Positions 49,071 to 61,110 of a stretch of DNA of 64,000 nt are shown here, in pieces. The translations under genes were made by a program, and so were the position numbers. Position 1 is the stretch's first letter. The number at the start of each line of letters is the position of its first letter. This stretch comes from Branchiostoma floridae (lineage: Eukaryota > Chordata > Leptocardii > Amphioxiformes > Branchiostomatidae), in the NCBI RefSeq assembly GCF_000003815.2, contig NC_049984.1, forward strand, positions 7,721,446-7,785,445. Reading direction: 5' to 3'. Under the pieces are notes generated by a model that ran no database searches, had not been told where the DNA came from, and worked only from the letters and a program-made list of their open reading frames with translations.

Positions 49071-52000
49071 CTAGGAGAATACAGATTTACATTAAATAAC
49101 GGTACTCAATTCCTTCATTACAATCTTTAACATTAAACTACAAAAGTGTACCTCTCTCCCCAATGGCAGTAAGGTGAGGCCTGTGATAGCCTCCAATTCT
49201 AAAATGTACAGTATATGGTACACAGTCCATTTTATCATCTATTTTACTGAAATATTTTACAGCTGGAACAGTGTCTTTCTTCATCAAATTTCCAATCAAA
49301 GGGACAGAATGAATATTGCATTGACAAATTAGATGATCAAATAAACAAAACAGGCATGCAAACAAACAAACAAGCAGATGGGTGTATTACCTGTTTACCG
49401 CCATATTCCTCCAACACCTTCACCACGTCCAGGTGATGTCTCTCTTTGGCATGGTCAGTAGCAGTCATGCCCACCTGATGCACAGGAAACATGAACAAAC
49501 GTGAGTACAAATCACAAACAAGTATGAAATTCATCTCATTTGCCACTATGGGATTATATTATGCAATGAGATCTTAATTTGCATTATTTGTATTCCTCTC
49601 TTTCTCAGTTATATATGCCACATGTTTCAGAGTCCCATCATGGAATGCAGTAGATATATACAATATCCTCCATAATTATGCAAATTACTTCCTAATGTGC
49701 ATAATATGCATCTGAACATGTCAATTGTCACTAAAGTTATTTAAAGACTAAGAATTATGACTATCCATTTGACACCTTCTTGAGTTATTTTCTGTCAATA
49801 TATATATACGAGTGTACAATATGTGTACAATATTTCTACAATTTCCGTTTAGTCTGCATGTAACTGTTTGGCAGTACTGTACATGTTTGTCACATTATGC
49901 TATCTAAAAAGCTAAATTTTTGTCCTATCATAACATTCTTTGGAAGGATGGCAGAAATGATAATAGCCATGACTGGTGACAAATAAATACTAGTACCTTG
50001 TCAACAACATCCAGATTCACTCCAGTCTTTAGGAGGAGGTTCAGAATCTCCAGGTGTCCTGCTTTAGCGGCCAGGTGCAGAGGGGTGTAACCTTCCTGGA
50101 AGGGATTCCAGGAAAACAGTAATCATGACACACAGGGAAGCATTAGTCTGCTCTCTTTAAACTGTGTTTCAAGTCGCAGTAATCTGTATCTCTGTTATAT
50201 CTTATCTGACCCTTACCTCATGACCTATGATACATTGTATATGAAAAACGGACTGCAGGCTGTTTTGAGCTTCTTGTGCATATATATATATAAATAAAGG
50301 TTCCAACAAACAAAAAAAAGCAAACAATATCGGCCACTGCAGTTCCAAAGAGGCTGCTAGAAGCCTAAAGCCGACACCACAAACTCCTTGCATAATGACA
50401 GGAATATCTCACATCAATATGTGTTTAACTAAATCAACCAACCCAGTTTTGCTTGTTCTTGTCGGCACCATATTTGGACAGCAGAGCCTGAACCACGTCA
50501 AACTTGTTGTACCACACAGCACGGTGGAGAGGACTGCACCCAACCTACAGACAGATATCATGTGGACAAGAATACTTCAGGAACTGTATGTGTACATGTG
50601 TGCGTGTGCATACTTGTGTGTGAGTATGTGTGTGTGCATGAATTATCCAAATATAAAATAGAAACATAACAAAAAAATTTTGTCATATCTCATCATACAT
50701 TGATTTTCAATAGATTGCCACTTGTGTCCAAAAACTGATGTTCCATAAACTGTATCATATTATGTTTTGTTATCAGATGGAACAATAACCAACAGCCTTC
50801 AACCAAAATATTTGTGAGTGACCAGTCTGTATCGAATTCAAAGTTGGTTGGCTGAAAGTTGAAGGAGTCAAATGGAATTCTTATGAACTTTAAGATACTA
50901 GCAACAAAGGAAAAGTAATGCTAGGTCACCTTTACCGATGGAGTAGTGCACTAGGTATATACATTGTTTTTAAAATCAGAGTATTGAGCCGGACATCATT
51001 TATGTATACAGAGTCGATGGAGGGTGGTTTCAAACTGCAATATTTTCAAAATATTCCAATTGGAAACCACCATCAGTCAACAACCCTAAATATCAAGTTT
51101 CTAAAAGCAATGGATTAAGCTTACTCTGCGGATAAAGGTGAACCAGCATTAAACCTTGAGTAATATGGATAATCATCAGTAGTTTCTCCCATACCTCATC
51201 TTCACTGTCAACTTGAGCTCCAGCATTGATCAGTAGGTCAATGACCCCGAGGTCGGCCACCGCTGCAGCACAGTGTAGGGGTGTGAACTCGTGGGCCCTT
51301 TTCTATCAAGTTGGGAAGCATGAGAAATTCCATTATTAAAAAGGGATATAGGGTGATCACATAGCCTTTTAGGGGCCATATTTTTACCTCCCCAACCCAA
51401 ATCATTTTTACACCTGAGTGGAGTAAGGAAAGTCATGTTAAGCGCCTTTCCCAAGGACACAACGTCAAGCCAGAAATGCCAGGAATTGAACCTGTGACCT
51501 CTTGATTTCGTGTCCACTAGCCTAGCAATACGGCCATTCAATGCAAAAGTCTTTTCATCATAACACTTCGCATAGTCAGTTTGAAATTTTGAAGTTAGAT
51601 TTTATGTCACTTTGGATTGATACGATAACGCCTTTGATAAGATAAACGATTACTATAGGCATGTGGCATTATACCAAAGGTCTGTAAAATCCAAGCAAAA
51701 TACTGTATGAAGGAATTTAGATCTTATTTACTGTAGCCAGTTTGCACTTCAGCATACATGGAAATATATTTGTAATTCCATGCACACGTCAAACAAAATT
51801 CTGGCTTCCTTTAAGAGACCTTAAAGTTACAGAAATGACAAACTACATAACAGCTTTTCTACCATGCATGTGTAATAATATGTGTACATATTTATTAGCA
51901 CTTTGAATGATGTAACCTGTATCTATCTGTTATATTTTGTTTGACCCTAACTGCTTCCCTCATTACCTGAATGAAAGCGGCCTGCAGGCTGATGTGAGCT

Positions 52001-52308
52001 TCTCATTGATAAACAAAGGTTCAAACAAAAAAACACTGTGACCATTCTAAGAACACAGCAACTTGTCCCTAGCCTGGGTACCATCCTATTTCTACCGAGG
52101 CTCCTTGCACTTGCTGTCCTATTTTTTTTAGGGCAGCGAGTGCACAGAGCGCCAGTAGAAATAGGATCATGGTAAGCAGGCTTGCCTGTCCCATCAGACT
52201 CACCAGATCAGGCAGCTTACACTCACACCTGCCGTCCACATCCTCCCCTTCCTGTACCAGCTGGCTCACTCTGCGCTGGTCACCCTTAATAACTGCAGCA
52301 TGGAGGGG
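46317..52308 (-). CDS. Ankyrin-LRR-Roc-COR (ROCO) protein with C-terminal RHIM-like motif; 5' end not found
   Basis: Minus-strand exons 52308-52204, 51302-51195, 50544-50443, 50096-49997, 49474-49391 and 49070-46317, all phase 0. The first five each code one ankyrin repeat (for example [15 protein letters not shown] and [13 protein letters not shown]). The last exon codes 917 residues: nine or so LRRs; a Roc GTPase with P-loop [13 protein letters not shown] and THVD; a COR domain; a region with CCHC and CRRC cysteine pairs; and a tail ending [18 protein letters not shown]. Roc-COR proteins are GTP-switched dimers. The order matches LRRK1, but no kinase follows: a TGA ends the exon 11 residues after VQVG. 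The fourth ankyrin exon has 100 instead of 99 bases, a frameshift. Upstream exons with the start codon were not found. Roles in innate immune or cell-death signalling are inferred. Confidence 0.85.
49997..50096 (-). CDS. Ankyrin exon 4 of the ROCO gene, frameshifted in this sequence
   Basis: Between clean splice sites (TTCCAG and GTACTA) the exon is 100 bases. The ankyrin pattern reads [17 protein letters not shown], then continues as [13 protein letters not shown] only if one base of the T triplet at 50040-50042 is dropped. As written it runs into a stop. Neighbouring exons are both phase 0, which supports an intended length of 99. Confidence 0.8.
50190..50330. repeat. Dispersed retroposon-like repeat, copy 1
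   Basis: Shares with 51919-52036 the ordered blocks TGTATCTCTGTTATAT, TGACCCTTAC/TGACCCTAAC, GCCTGCAGGCTG-like, GAGCTTCT and AAAGGTTC...AACAAA with an A-rich end. Probably a SINE or LINE 3' tail in an intron of the ROCO gene. Confidence 0.5.
51919..52036. repeat. Dispersed retroposon-like repeat, copy 2
   Basis: Second copy of the 50190-50330 family, in the preceding intron, reading CGGCCTGCAGGCTGATGTG then GATAAACAAAGGTTC and an A-rich tail. Confidence 0.5.
52070..52183. mobile_element. TAGCCTGG-family MITE
   Basis: Left end TAGCCTGGGTACCATCCTAT, right end ATAGGATCATGGTAAGCAGG, with paired inner arms TTTCTACCGAGG and CCAGTAGAAAT. Flanks ACTTGTCCC and GCCTGTCCC look like a 9-bp duplication with two changes. 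It lies 20 bp from the donor of the first visible ankyrin exon. Confidence 0.7.
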
Positions 52309-52410
52309 CTGAAAGGGAGAACAGATTTATAATATGAACTCTGTATACTGTACAAAGGTATTGTTTTCAGAATGTGCCTGTCTGTCTGTATTTCTGCAGT
52401 TCTTTCCATA

Positions 52411-52622
52411 TACTGTAAATGTATTTAATTTCGCAGGGATTTAATTTCGCGGTGGCGAGAAAAAGGACTTTTCGCGGTGGTTTTAAGTTCGCGGTAGCAC
52501 CATGCACTGTAGTCTCTTGATGCCATTGAAAAATGTTTGCGGTGGATTTAAGTTCGCGGTGAAGTGGCCACCGCAAAAACCGCGAACATTAAACCACAGC
52601 GAAAGTTTCTGCATTTACAGTA
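52411..52622. mobile_element. Complete CGCGGTGG-family MITE
   Basis: The ends TACTGTAAATG and CATTTACAGTA are inverted copies, and CCATA flanks both (52406-52410 and 52623-52627). The interior reads TTTTCGCGGTGGTTTTAAG, TTCGCGGTAGCACC, TTCGCGGTGAAGTGG and AACCGCGAAC. This is the best preserved copy in the window and defines the termini. Confidence 0.85.
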
Positions 52623-52635
52623 CCATAATGCTTTA

Positions 52636-53178
52636 AAGGCGCCCAGAGCAGTTTTTTAGTCTTTTCAAATTTAATTTTCAAGTCATTTTTACACACAGTA
52701 AGCTTGAATAACACTATCTCATTGCATATCGACCTTTATTGAGCAAAGATGATACGTCGTTGAGTGGTGAGAACTCATTAAAAATCTGAGCGCTGCACGT
52801 GCCATTATTTCAAATTTGTGGAACGCACGCGAACATGACCGATGAATCCCGAACGCTTCCGGAGGTGTCGTCACTTGTTCGAATAAAGTTTCGATTTGCG
52901 AACGGGCGAATCAGATTCAATTTGCTCGGTGACCTCATGCGTTCGAAAAGTACCGACGGGAAACCGTTAGTGGCTCGATCCTGTGCTGATTTATTGTAGG
53001 ATATAATAAATCAAAGGGGTCCGTTTGCGGCATGTTTGTGCGTCCTTTTAAACGCTGAAAGTACGAAATAATGACACAAATGTGCTAGAATGGTAAAGTA
53101 AATGTCAATACCGTACCGATTGTCTCATCCAGAATATCCCCAATTTTAATGCACTAAAAACTGCTCTGGGCGCCTTTA
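52636..53178. mobile_element. TIR element (AAAGGCGCCCAGAGCAG ends)
   Basis: TTTAAAGGCGCCCAGAGCAG at the left and CTGCTCTGGGCGCCTTTAA at the right are near-perfect inverted copies. The interior is non-coding and richer in CpG. It abuts the CGCGGTGG element, so two transposons lie side by side. Confidence 0.75.
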
Positions 53179-55013
53179 AGCGTTATTTGCCAGATGTTGG
53201 GCAGTGCTATAGATGAGAGTTAATCAGGCTACCCTCTGTCCAATCCAGATTTTTTTACCTACTCCCGTCTAATCCAAAATTATTTTTACCCAACCCCATT
53301 GTCAACCCTTTCCGCATACCACAACACTGGCTTTTCATCGACGTCATAATAATTTGCATCCCCGGCCACAAATTATGTTGTGTAAAGGGACTCTCGAAGC
53401 TCCAGGGAAACATTTCAAAGTGGGCCAGAGGACAGTTGTTTTATGAGAAAGAGATCTAAATCTAATGCCCATGTAAGCCCATTAGATTCAGGCCGTATGT
53501 GCACATTGTTCCACAGCTTGGGTCAGAGAAATATACCGGAAGTGCCAGATTATTCTCACACAAACTTCTATATCGCCGCGGTTCTCGGTCTAAACAAGGA
53601 GGTTATATAGACCTTCTTGGTCTAAATTTCTTTTCAACGACTTACTGACCTTCATATCTCTGCGCTGATCCTGTTAACAGGGTACAGAGGAGTCCTCCTT
53701 CCGACTTGTTTCTTCACCAAAAGAAAACCGAAAGTTCTGGGAAAGTCCTGTCTTCTATCATCCATTGTCAGAAAGGTCAGAGTTTACTGGGTCAGAGTTC
53801 ACCAAGCACCACGCGTTCTGGTGTGATGTATTATGAATGTTTTCATTGATTATGTAAATAAGGTCTTTGCATAGATTTCAACAGGTGATCATCTCTAAAA
53901 ACACGCGACTTCTTGATAAAACATAATAGTATAAACCAAGGAGGTTAAAAATCGCCTTGTATAAACGGCAACGACTCACCAGCGAACTCCGTGGGGTGTA
54001 ATTCCCACGGATACCGCCCAGTGGCGTTATCCAGTCATGATGAAGGTTACAAATGTGCGTTCGAACATATTGAATGATGTCTACTAAATGTTTGGAGTTA
54101 TTAGAAAATGATTCTTTTATTAGACAAAAACAATTAGCAATTTCTAGCAACTACAGATAATTGGTATATATACGTTTCTGGCATTCATCATTATGTAACG
54201 TAAGGTTACCAGTTTACGTCAATACGTGCAGGACCAGTTTACGGTCACTTATTGGTGGATGCAGACTTCGAGGTCAATTGTAAAAAAGAAAATTCTCTTG
54301 AGTAGGAAAGAAGTACGTTTATATCATCTATGTGTCTTGCCTTATTTATCCTATAACTTTGCATCCAGCAAATCACGTCTGAAAAGTCCGACAACAATTT
54401 ACATTTACGCTTGAGTGCGCACAACACTATTACAGATGACCCGGTTCTGATCGTAATTCTAGACGGCTATTTTCGTCCCCTCTTTAAAATCCAACAAACT
54501 CTTTATGAATTGAAACATCACCTCAAACCAAACCTGGAGTTCTCATCTCAAGAATGCATGGTGATTTTATGTATGTTGTCCAAGGAAACTCTTATAAACT
54601 GCATAAAAACAAGTGACTGTCCTCGCCGAGCGGGTAGTTTTCGAACGCCATGTTGTATCACGTGACTTGCCCGTTAAACGTAAAACTGTTCTATATATAC
54701 CAGTAATACTCCATACCCTGGTCTATCGAACATAGTACAACGTAAAAGAGCGCGCCGCTTCCGGGTCCGCTCAGTTGTGCTCGGGACGCCGTGAAAGACG
54801 GACGCACGGCAAATGCGCTCCCGCAAGTCCGTTATCACACTCTTTGATTGATATATATCACCCACCATACACTTTGAGCGACTATCTTATGGTGAAATCA
54901 TTATGATCAGTGCTAAATAAAGGACTAATTTCTCCTGGTACCCATGCACCTGGTATCATAGTAGACTATATGGAGTAGATAACTATACACGATATACATT
55001 GAGTCGTAACGTC

Positions 55014-56581
55014 ATGGGTCATTATAAAAGGATGAAATCTGAAAAAGATCAGACGGGCACTTTCTCCAAAGATTATTTCACTGTTAGGAGCAACCTGACA
55101 AATGCCCAGCGGCAGACCACGGAGACCCGGAAAGGCGAAAGTCAGCGCATCGGTAAGTTTCTTTGTTTGTTTAGTAAGCCGTGTTTGTAATCAAAGGTAC
55201 CCTAGGTTTGACAGTATAGCATTAGTTGTGAATATTAGTTAATATAGGTAAAGTAACTGCTTAGCTTTTAATTAAAAATAAAAATAGGTCTAGCTAACTA
55301 AAAACGCTATGACTGCAGTGTGTGGATATGATAGATCACATGGGGTGAAGGTGCAAGGGTCACAGTGCACGTCCTTGCAACAGCTGACGGCAACTTCGTA
55401 GGGCAACCTATGCATGCTGGTAGAGAAGTCCACGGCACTTCAATTCTCAGTCTCTGCATTAGGTCGAAAGAACACATCATAGTAACAATCAACCGATTTC
55501 ACTCAAAGTTAGGCGACTTCACAACGTACTCGGATTTTTCTGCCAAATAGTTGTGTCTGTGAACGGGGTAGCGATTATCAACGCTGCTGACTTTCGGATT
55601 GCGTGTATCATCGATGATTGAGGTAATTCTAAGCTAAATTGCTATAAAAGCGTGGATGGTGGCTGTATTTACATCAGAGTGAATTGTAGTTGCTGTTTAG
55701 TGTCCCTAAACTGTTAACTTCAAGACTACAGTCGAACTGAACGGGCTATGATCTAACTTTATATGTATGACACTTAGCTATCGTGCAACACTTCTTACCC
55801 GCATTTGATCTCCTCAGACCCAGAGGTAACGTTATAAAGATGATAGTACATTTTTTGTCCATGGAAGTAACATACATGCATGAGAGAATTGTAGTGTATG
55901 AGACATGGAAATCAATACATAGAAAATACAAACACTAGCAAAATACCGATCAATGCTAGGAAAAAAAAAAAAATATGCCCATGGTGAAAACATTATGCCC
56001 ATAGTGAAAACATGATTATGCCCATAGTGAAAACATTATGCCCATAGTGAAAACTTATGCCTATAATGAAAACCTATGCCCATAGTGAAAACTCAATTAT
56101 TTGAACACACATGTCAACAAGGAGCTATAATTGTTCCACTACTGCAAGTGCAAAGACACTTTACAAATGAATATTCATGTACACTCTGGAGATATGACAT
56201 ATGATGACAGAAGTTAAAACTTGCAATAACTTGTTCAAATTCCAATAACAAATGTAAAAAAAAACTATGTCATATATAATGTACAGCAATAATTGTCTAA
56301 TTAAAGATTATCTCAGTCAACTTTGCTGTTAGGAAATTTCTCATACTTGTATACTGAGTAAAAATAGAGGCACTTGAACAAGCTAACTTCTCCAAAAAGG
56401 TAACTGTTTTGTACAATTGCTTTCAACTATCAAGTTTACTGGTATCATTGTGGCAAGGATGGACGATGAATTTGACTATAAACAAGCAACATTCATACCT
56501 AACTTGATAATGAAAATTGCAGGCATGGACAGTGATGAGTTGATCAACTGCTCAAAACTTCCACCTCTATATAGAGAGTGA
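55014..56581 (+). CDS. Weak candidate two-exon small protein
   Basis: An ATG at 55014 opens 46 codons to a strong donor (ATCG before GTAAGT, phase 1). A second exon after TTGCAG at 56523 would complete the phase and read GMDSDELINCSKLPPLYRE to a TGA at 56579-56581, overlapping AATAAA. Product 64 residues, basic, no known family. The acceptor has a poor pyrimidine tract. It may be chance. Confidence 0.2.
55974..56095. repeat. Tandem repeat, unit TTATGCCCATAGTGAAAACA
   Basis: Six to seven degenerate copies of a 17-22 bp unit; non-coding. Confidence 0.8.
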
Positions 56582-59191
56582 ATAAATAGAGGGCTGAAAA
56601 ATATTTGTGGTGACTTGTGCCTTCAACTGTGTTTACTGGAGTATTTGTTGTGTTCATGTATTTATCCAGAAATATGCTGTTGATATCTTTTCTTCAGACA
56701 ATATGTCATTAGTGAAACAAAGTCACAGAAGCATTTTACTTGCAAATAATGTTACCAGTGCAACATACAGTTGTGTATTTATTACATATCCTGGCACAGA
56801 ACACAAGTATTCTGAGTGTCACAGAAACCTATTGCTGACAAGTCCATCAGAACATTCTTGGGAAAAGAACAATTACATCTTCAATCAAGTTGCCTAGACC
56901 ACCTCATTGCTTTCAAAGCCTTCTCTCAGGGACAGTACTGTGTTTAACACACCATTTTGTATCGAATTATGGACAGTAACAATCAAGGAAAATATAGTCA
57001 TCAGGACCAGCAGCCAGATGTGTTGAAGCCTGTTGGATATGTATGATAGTATGTAGTTGTCCACTCCTTACAATCTGAACATAATGTGCAAAATGAGCCA
57101 TGTTTGGGTCTTTAAGGTGCAGTGTATCATATCATATTTTCTTCAGGATGAAGTCAAAATGGTTTTGCACTTGTAACATTAGGGGACATTACATGTTGTA
57201 ATGAGTTTGTTAGTTGATGTTGCAATGTACTGAAAGTAAAACAAGATCAATGTCAATTGCTCTCAGAACATTTTGTTGTATTTTTGATGTTGAAATGTGT
57301 ATTCTGTCAATCTAGCAACTTGAAATGTTTAAGTTTTGATTAAATGGTTGTCAGTTGGGAATGCTTTCCTATTTTATCATGTACAATGATAATAAAATAC
57401 TCAACTTTAGAGACGCATTGCCATCTTTGTGTCACAAAATAGGCATTAGATACCAGCATTGTGATGAAAACCCTATTAGTTTGTCAAAACTGTTCTGTTC
57501 AAAAAGCAACTGTTCATCAAGTTGCTTACATCGTAAATCACCTTACCAATCATAGCTGGTATAACTGTCTTTCCTCAGGTATGCCCTTCGGCCCACTCCT
57601 TCCCGGTTTTGTTGTTGTGTGTCCATTTAGGTGTCATATATCGGGCCAAGTGTGCGACATAACCGGGGGATTACGTTACCAATGCTGCATGTGGCGGATC
57701 TCGATAGCAACATACACTGTAGTTGACTTCAGCAGCATTAGGGTACGTTATATTGATTTTATGTGAGCTCAGATTTATGTGAAATTAGTCGACAAATAGT
57801 CCCAACTTTCTGCTTTGTTCCCGATACACTGGAGTCAGCGCTCCGTGTGAATCTGTTTTCTTACCGTAACAAATTCGAATTACCGTTCACCTCCCCTCCC
57901 AAAAACCATTACTCTACTCGTGAAATCGACATTTTCTTCTCATGGATAGGATTTAGAATCAGGTGAAGAAATATGAAATGAGCAGGGTACACCATACACA
58001 CAGTGTCCTTGTTCCTTATTGTGTCTATGACGCCGAGTTCTCTGTTACTGCCCGACGTCCCTTTCATGACCTTGCCACTGTTGAGTGAGAGTCACTACTG
58101 AACATGTTTGGGATTTCATGTTGGACCAAAAAAAATATCAACACTTGTATTTTCTAAACTAAGGGGCAAGTCTTTCGTTCAACAAGTCTGAAGCAAGTTA
58201 CGTACACCCAAGGATAAGATTGTGTGATCGGCAACAAACGATAGTTTGTTATCTTGTCATGTGATATAACGTTAGTTGTAAATACGTATGCGGGAGGGAG
58301 TTCGGCTTGTACACAGTGAAATGTACTGTATGTAACGCTACGGACTGTAAGTAACTGAAGGGCACGAGTCAGAAATTTATATTCTTAGTTACTGCAACTC
58401 TGAGTCACGTACTTACGTACGCTAGTGATGTATTGGACCGCACACACACTGCTACAGTTGTACGGGTTGACTACAGGTACATGTTACTGGTCAGTAATGG
58501 ACGTGAGTAGGCGTAAACCGCTGCGGTACAAGTAACTACAGTTGCAGTGTTGTGTGTTTTCATTGTGTCGCCAATTTGTAACCTAAAACGCCTGACATTG
58601 GCGGCGGCTTGTTTTACCGCGGGAGCATATCACTTGTACGTCTGCCCACCAAGACGGTCAGTGTCAAAATGAGAGGTTACCCTTCTGGCAGGAAGGTTTA
58701 GGATATATATAGTATTCTGAGCCGCGGCCGTTGGCGCGGCGTTCCACCCGCAGAAGTTTGGAAGGGTTCCGCCTTCTATAGCGAACTTTTCCGTTTAAGG
58801 ATGACGGGAGCTTGCGACATTTAATCTAATTCTGGATTTCCTATTAAGTACATTCGTCTATGATTATTTATCCTTATCCATGTCAAGCGACATAAGTAGC
58901 CACCATTACATCTCAGTCACATGACTGGTTTACTCTATGGAAATACTGCTCCACTCTTACAGCTACGCATCTAACTCTGAGTTTTGTTTAAGCGACTGAA
59001 TGAATTCCTCTAATACAATGAATCTTGAAAAAAAATTCCTCGATGACGTTCCACAAAAGACTACGTGCTGTTCTGATCCCATCCTTAAATGATGAAATGT
59101 TTATCTTCGAATGTTTAGCATGTATTGAATATGGAAAATAATAAGTTAAAACTCACGGATGTCAGAAATGTTTAGGAACATCTCAACCGGA

Positions 59192-59822
59192 TTAAAACCT
59201 ACTTGTGTTGACTTGACTTGTGTTACAGCCCACAACCTCCGCCCTCATGGCTATATGCCATTCCCAGGACTGAACCACGAAACGCACATAACGGGCATCA
59301 ACTGGGTTGTCCAGTAGGTTCGTTACAGGAGCGTACCTGTTGGTGTTGCCTGGAAAGACCTGAAAGGTAAACGGGTAACTTAAATGTAGCATTTACAGCG
59401 CCTCTCTATAGTACAGTATAATTCAGTCAGTTGTATATCTTCATCAGTAGAAATGGCCTGATCTACACTGTCCTGACAGTTAGAATCAGGAAAACCTAGA
59501 CTTATGAGCACCGCGGAAAATAGCTGATTCTGAAAAGGGAACTTTTTAAACTGACCCGAGTCACCTGAGTTACGTCTCATATTCAGAACTAAATCCATGA
59601 CACTTCCTGGTTTTGCATATATGGAAATCCAGAAATAAGAAATTGATACTTTTATTTCTTTTAACATAGTACCTTTTCTGAACCATTGCTGCCGACATAC
59701 GTCGTCCAATCAATCTGATCTGTACCGTACTGGAGTTTGTATGACGTAACCCACTGCTGGTAATTGGCAAAACGACCCTGAATGATGGTACCCATAACAC
59801 GCGTCATTTCCCCTAGATACAC
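59192..59822 (-). CDS. F5/8 type C (discoidin) domain protein, last two exons
   Basis: Exon 59822-59673 codes 50 residues including GEMTRVMGTIIQGR, then VTSYKLQYGTDQIDW. Exon 59359-59192 codes RYVRFVVQSWEWHIAMRAEVVGC and stops. Both junctions are GT/AG in phase 0. This is the C-terminal two thirds of a discoidin domain: the ITGIxxQGR-like strand, the W..Y...YG..... W strand and the closing A.R.E..GC cysteine. Such domains bind lipid or glycans on secreted or membrane proteins. The protein ends a few residues past the closing Cys, so the domain is C-terminal. The rest of the gene is upstream, across the N gap at 59913. Confidence 0.85.
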
Positions 59823-59912
59823 CTAAAGTGATAGACATGTTTTTTATTGTGTATTTCAAAATGACATGTTTTTAATGTGTATTACAAAATGAGAAAGCAG
59901 GAAAAACAGATT

Positions 59913-60012
59913 NNNNNNNNNNNNNNNNNNNNNNNNNNNNNNNNNNNNNNNNNNNNNNNNNNNNNNNNNNNNNNNNNNNNNNNNNNNNNNNNNNNNNNNN
60001 NNNNNNNNNNNN
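59913..60012. other. Assembly gap, 100 N
   Basis: Exactly 100 N, a conventional placeholder for unknown length. It separates the discoidin exons from upstream sequence and abuts an inverted-repeat element. Confidence 0.99.
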
Positions 60013-60255
60013 CTAACGTTCCCGGGGTGTCCCCTGCGAAGTCATGATCACACTAATTTGAATTTTGGTGCATATTTATATAAGACTTTATACTTGACGT
60101 CTATGCTTCGAAATGTGAGCTGTGCTTATCTTTTCTCGGTAAAGTCGGGGACTTATTGATAACCCCACGTACATGTATAAAGTCTTATATAAATGTGTAC
60201 CAAAATTCAAATTATTGTGATCATCATGTTGCAGGCGACACCCAGTAACGTTAGG
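60013..60255. mobile_element. TIR element adjoining the gap
   Basis: CTAACGTTCCCGGGGTGTC at the left edge pairs with GACACCCAGTAACGTTAGG at the right, and the arms continue inward through TGATCACA, TTTGAATTTTGGT and ATATAAGACTTTATAC, about 85 bp in all. A diverged relative follows at about 60390-60530. Confidence 0.75.
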
Positions 60256-61110
60256 TAAGGGATAACGAAAAAAAAAGGTGGACAATTGATCTGCAACCTG
60301 AGGTGTGAGGTCAAATTGTCTGATCACACTTCACCCTTCTTTTTCTCCCCACTTACCTTCTAATTTAGAAAAAACGAATGCCTGGAAAGTAATGACTCCA
60401 ATGATTTGTAATTTGGAGGATATTGATAAAAGACTTCATACTATGAAGTTGTGCCTGAAAATCTGAGTTGTGCTTGTTATTTCTTGGTGAGGCCAAGAAC
60501 TTATTGAACCCCCCTCGTACGTACCTGACGCAGCTCAGATGTACGTCCTGCAGGATGGAAAATAGAAGGAAATGCACTTTTCCAAATTATCATTTATGCA
60601 ACATTGATGTTATTTCTTTCTGTAACAGTAAGTAAGTAAAATTTAGGTAAGGAAGTAAGTAATATCATATAAATTTTTAATGTCCAACACAAGCTTATTA
60701 TTTTAAGGTGGAAATCTTGCAGCGGGAATTAGTAGAGTGCGTAGTCTAGTGGTTGATGAAGCTGCCTCTGGACCAAGAAGCCCTGAGTTCTTATTCGGGT
60801 GTGTCGCTCTTGCTTGACTTTAGGCTCCAAGGATGTACGTGCGGCTCGCCTTGTAGAAAACAAACTAAGACCATTGATTTTAAAGCATGTATGGAAGCAA
60901 TTCCATTGTATGGTTCAGAATCATGGGTAATGAACGGTCACCATCCTTATTGTACTTGTGTAAACGAGCGACGGGAATTTCCCAGGTACACAGTGAAACT
61001 TATATACATGTACTATATAATACTTTGTCTTCCCTATCACGACTAGTGGAAGTGAGCTACAATGGTTCGAGATCACGTTGTATTCTTGCCTCGCACGTCT
61101 GATTTGCTTA

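Larger units (their letters stand above)
52628..59191. other. Stretch with little recognisable content
   Basis: Should contain the missing 5' exon(s) of the ROCO gene if they are nearby, but none could be identified. A weak two-exon candidate is listed at 55014-56581 and a 20-bp tandem repeat at 55974-56095. GCCCAGAGCAGTTTTTAGT near 52639 pairs with ACTAAAAACTGCTCTGGGC near 53155, suggesting a TIR element of about 540 bp. Confidence 0.45.

Noticed and set aside
54674-54868. Minus-strand ORF as the missing first exon of the ROCO gene
   Set aside because: It has no ankyrin or other recognisable pattern and no splice evidence connecting it to 52308.
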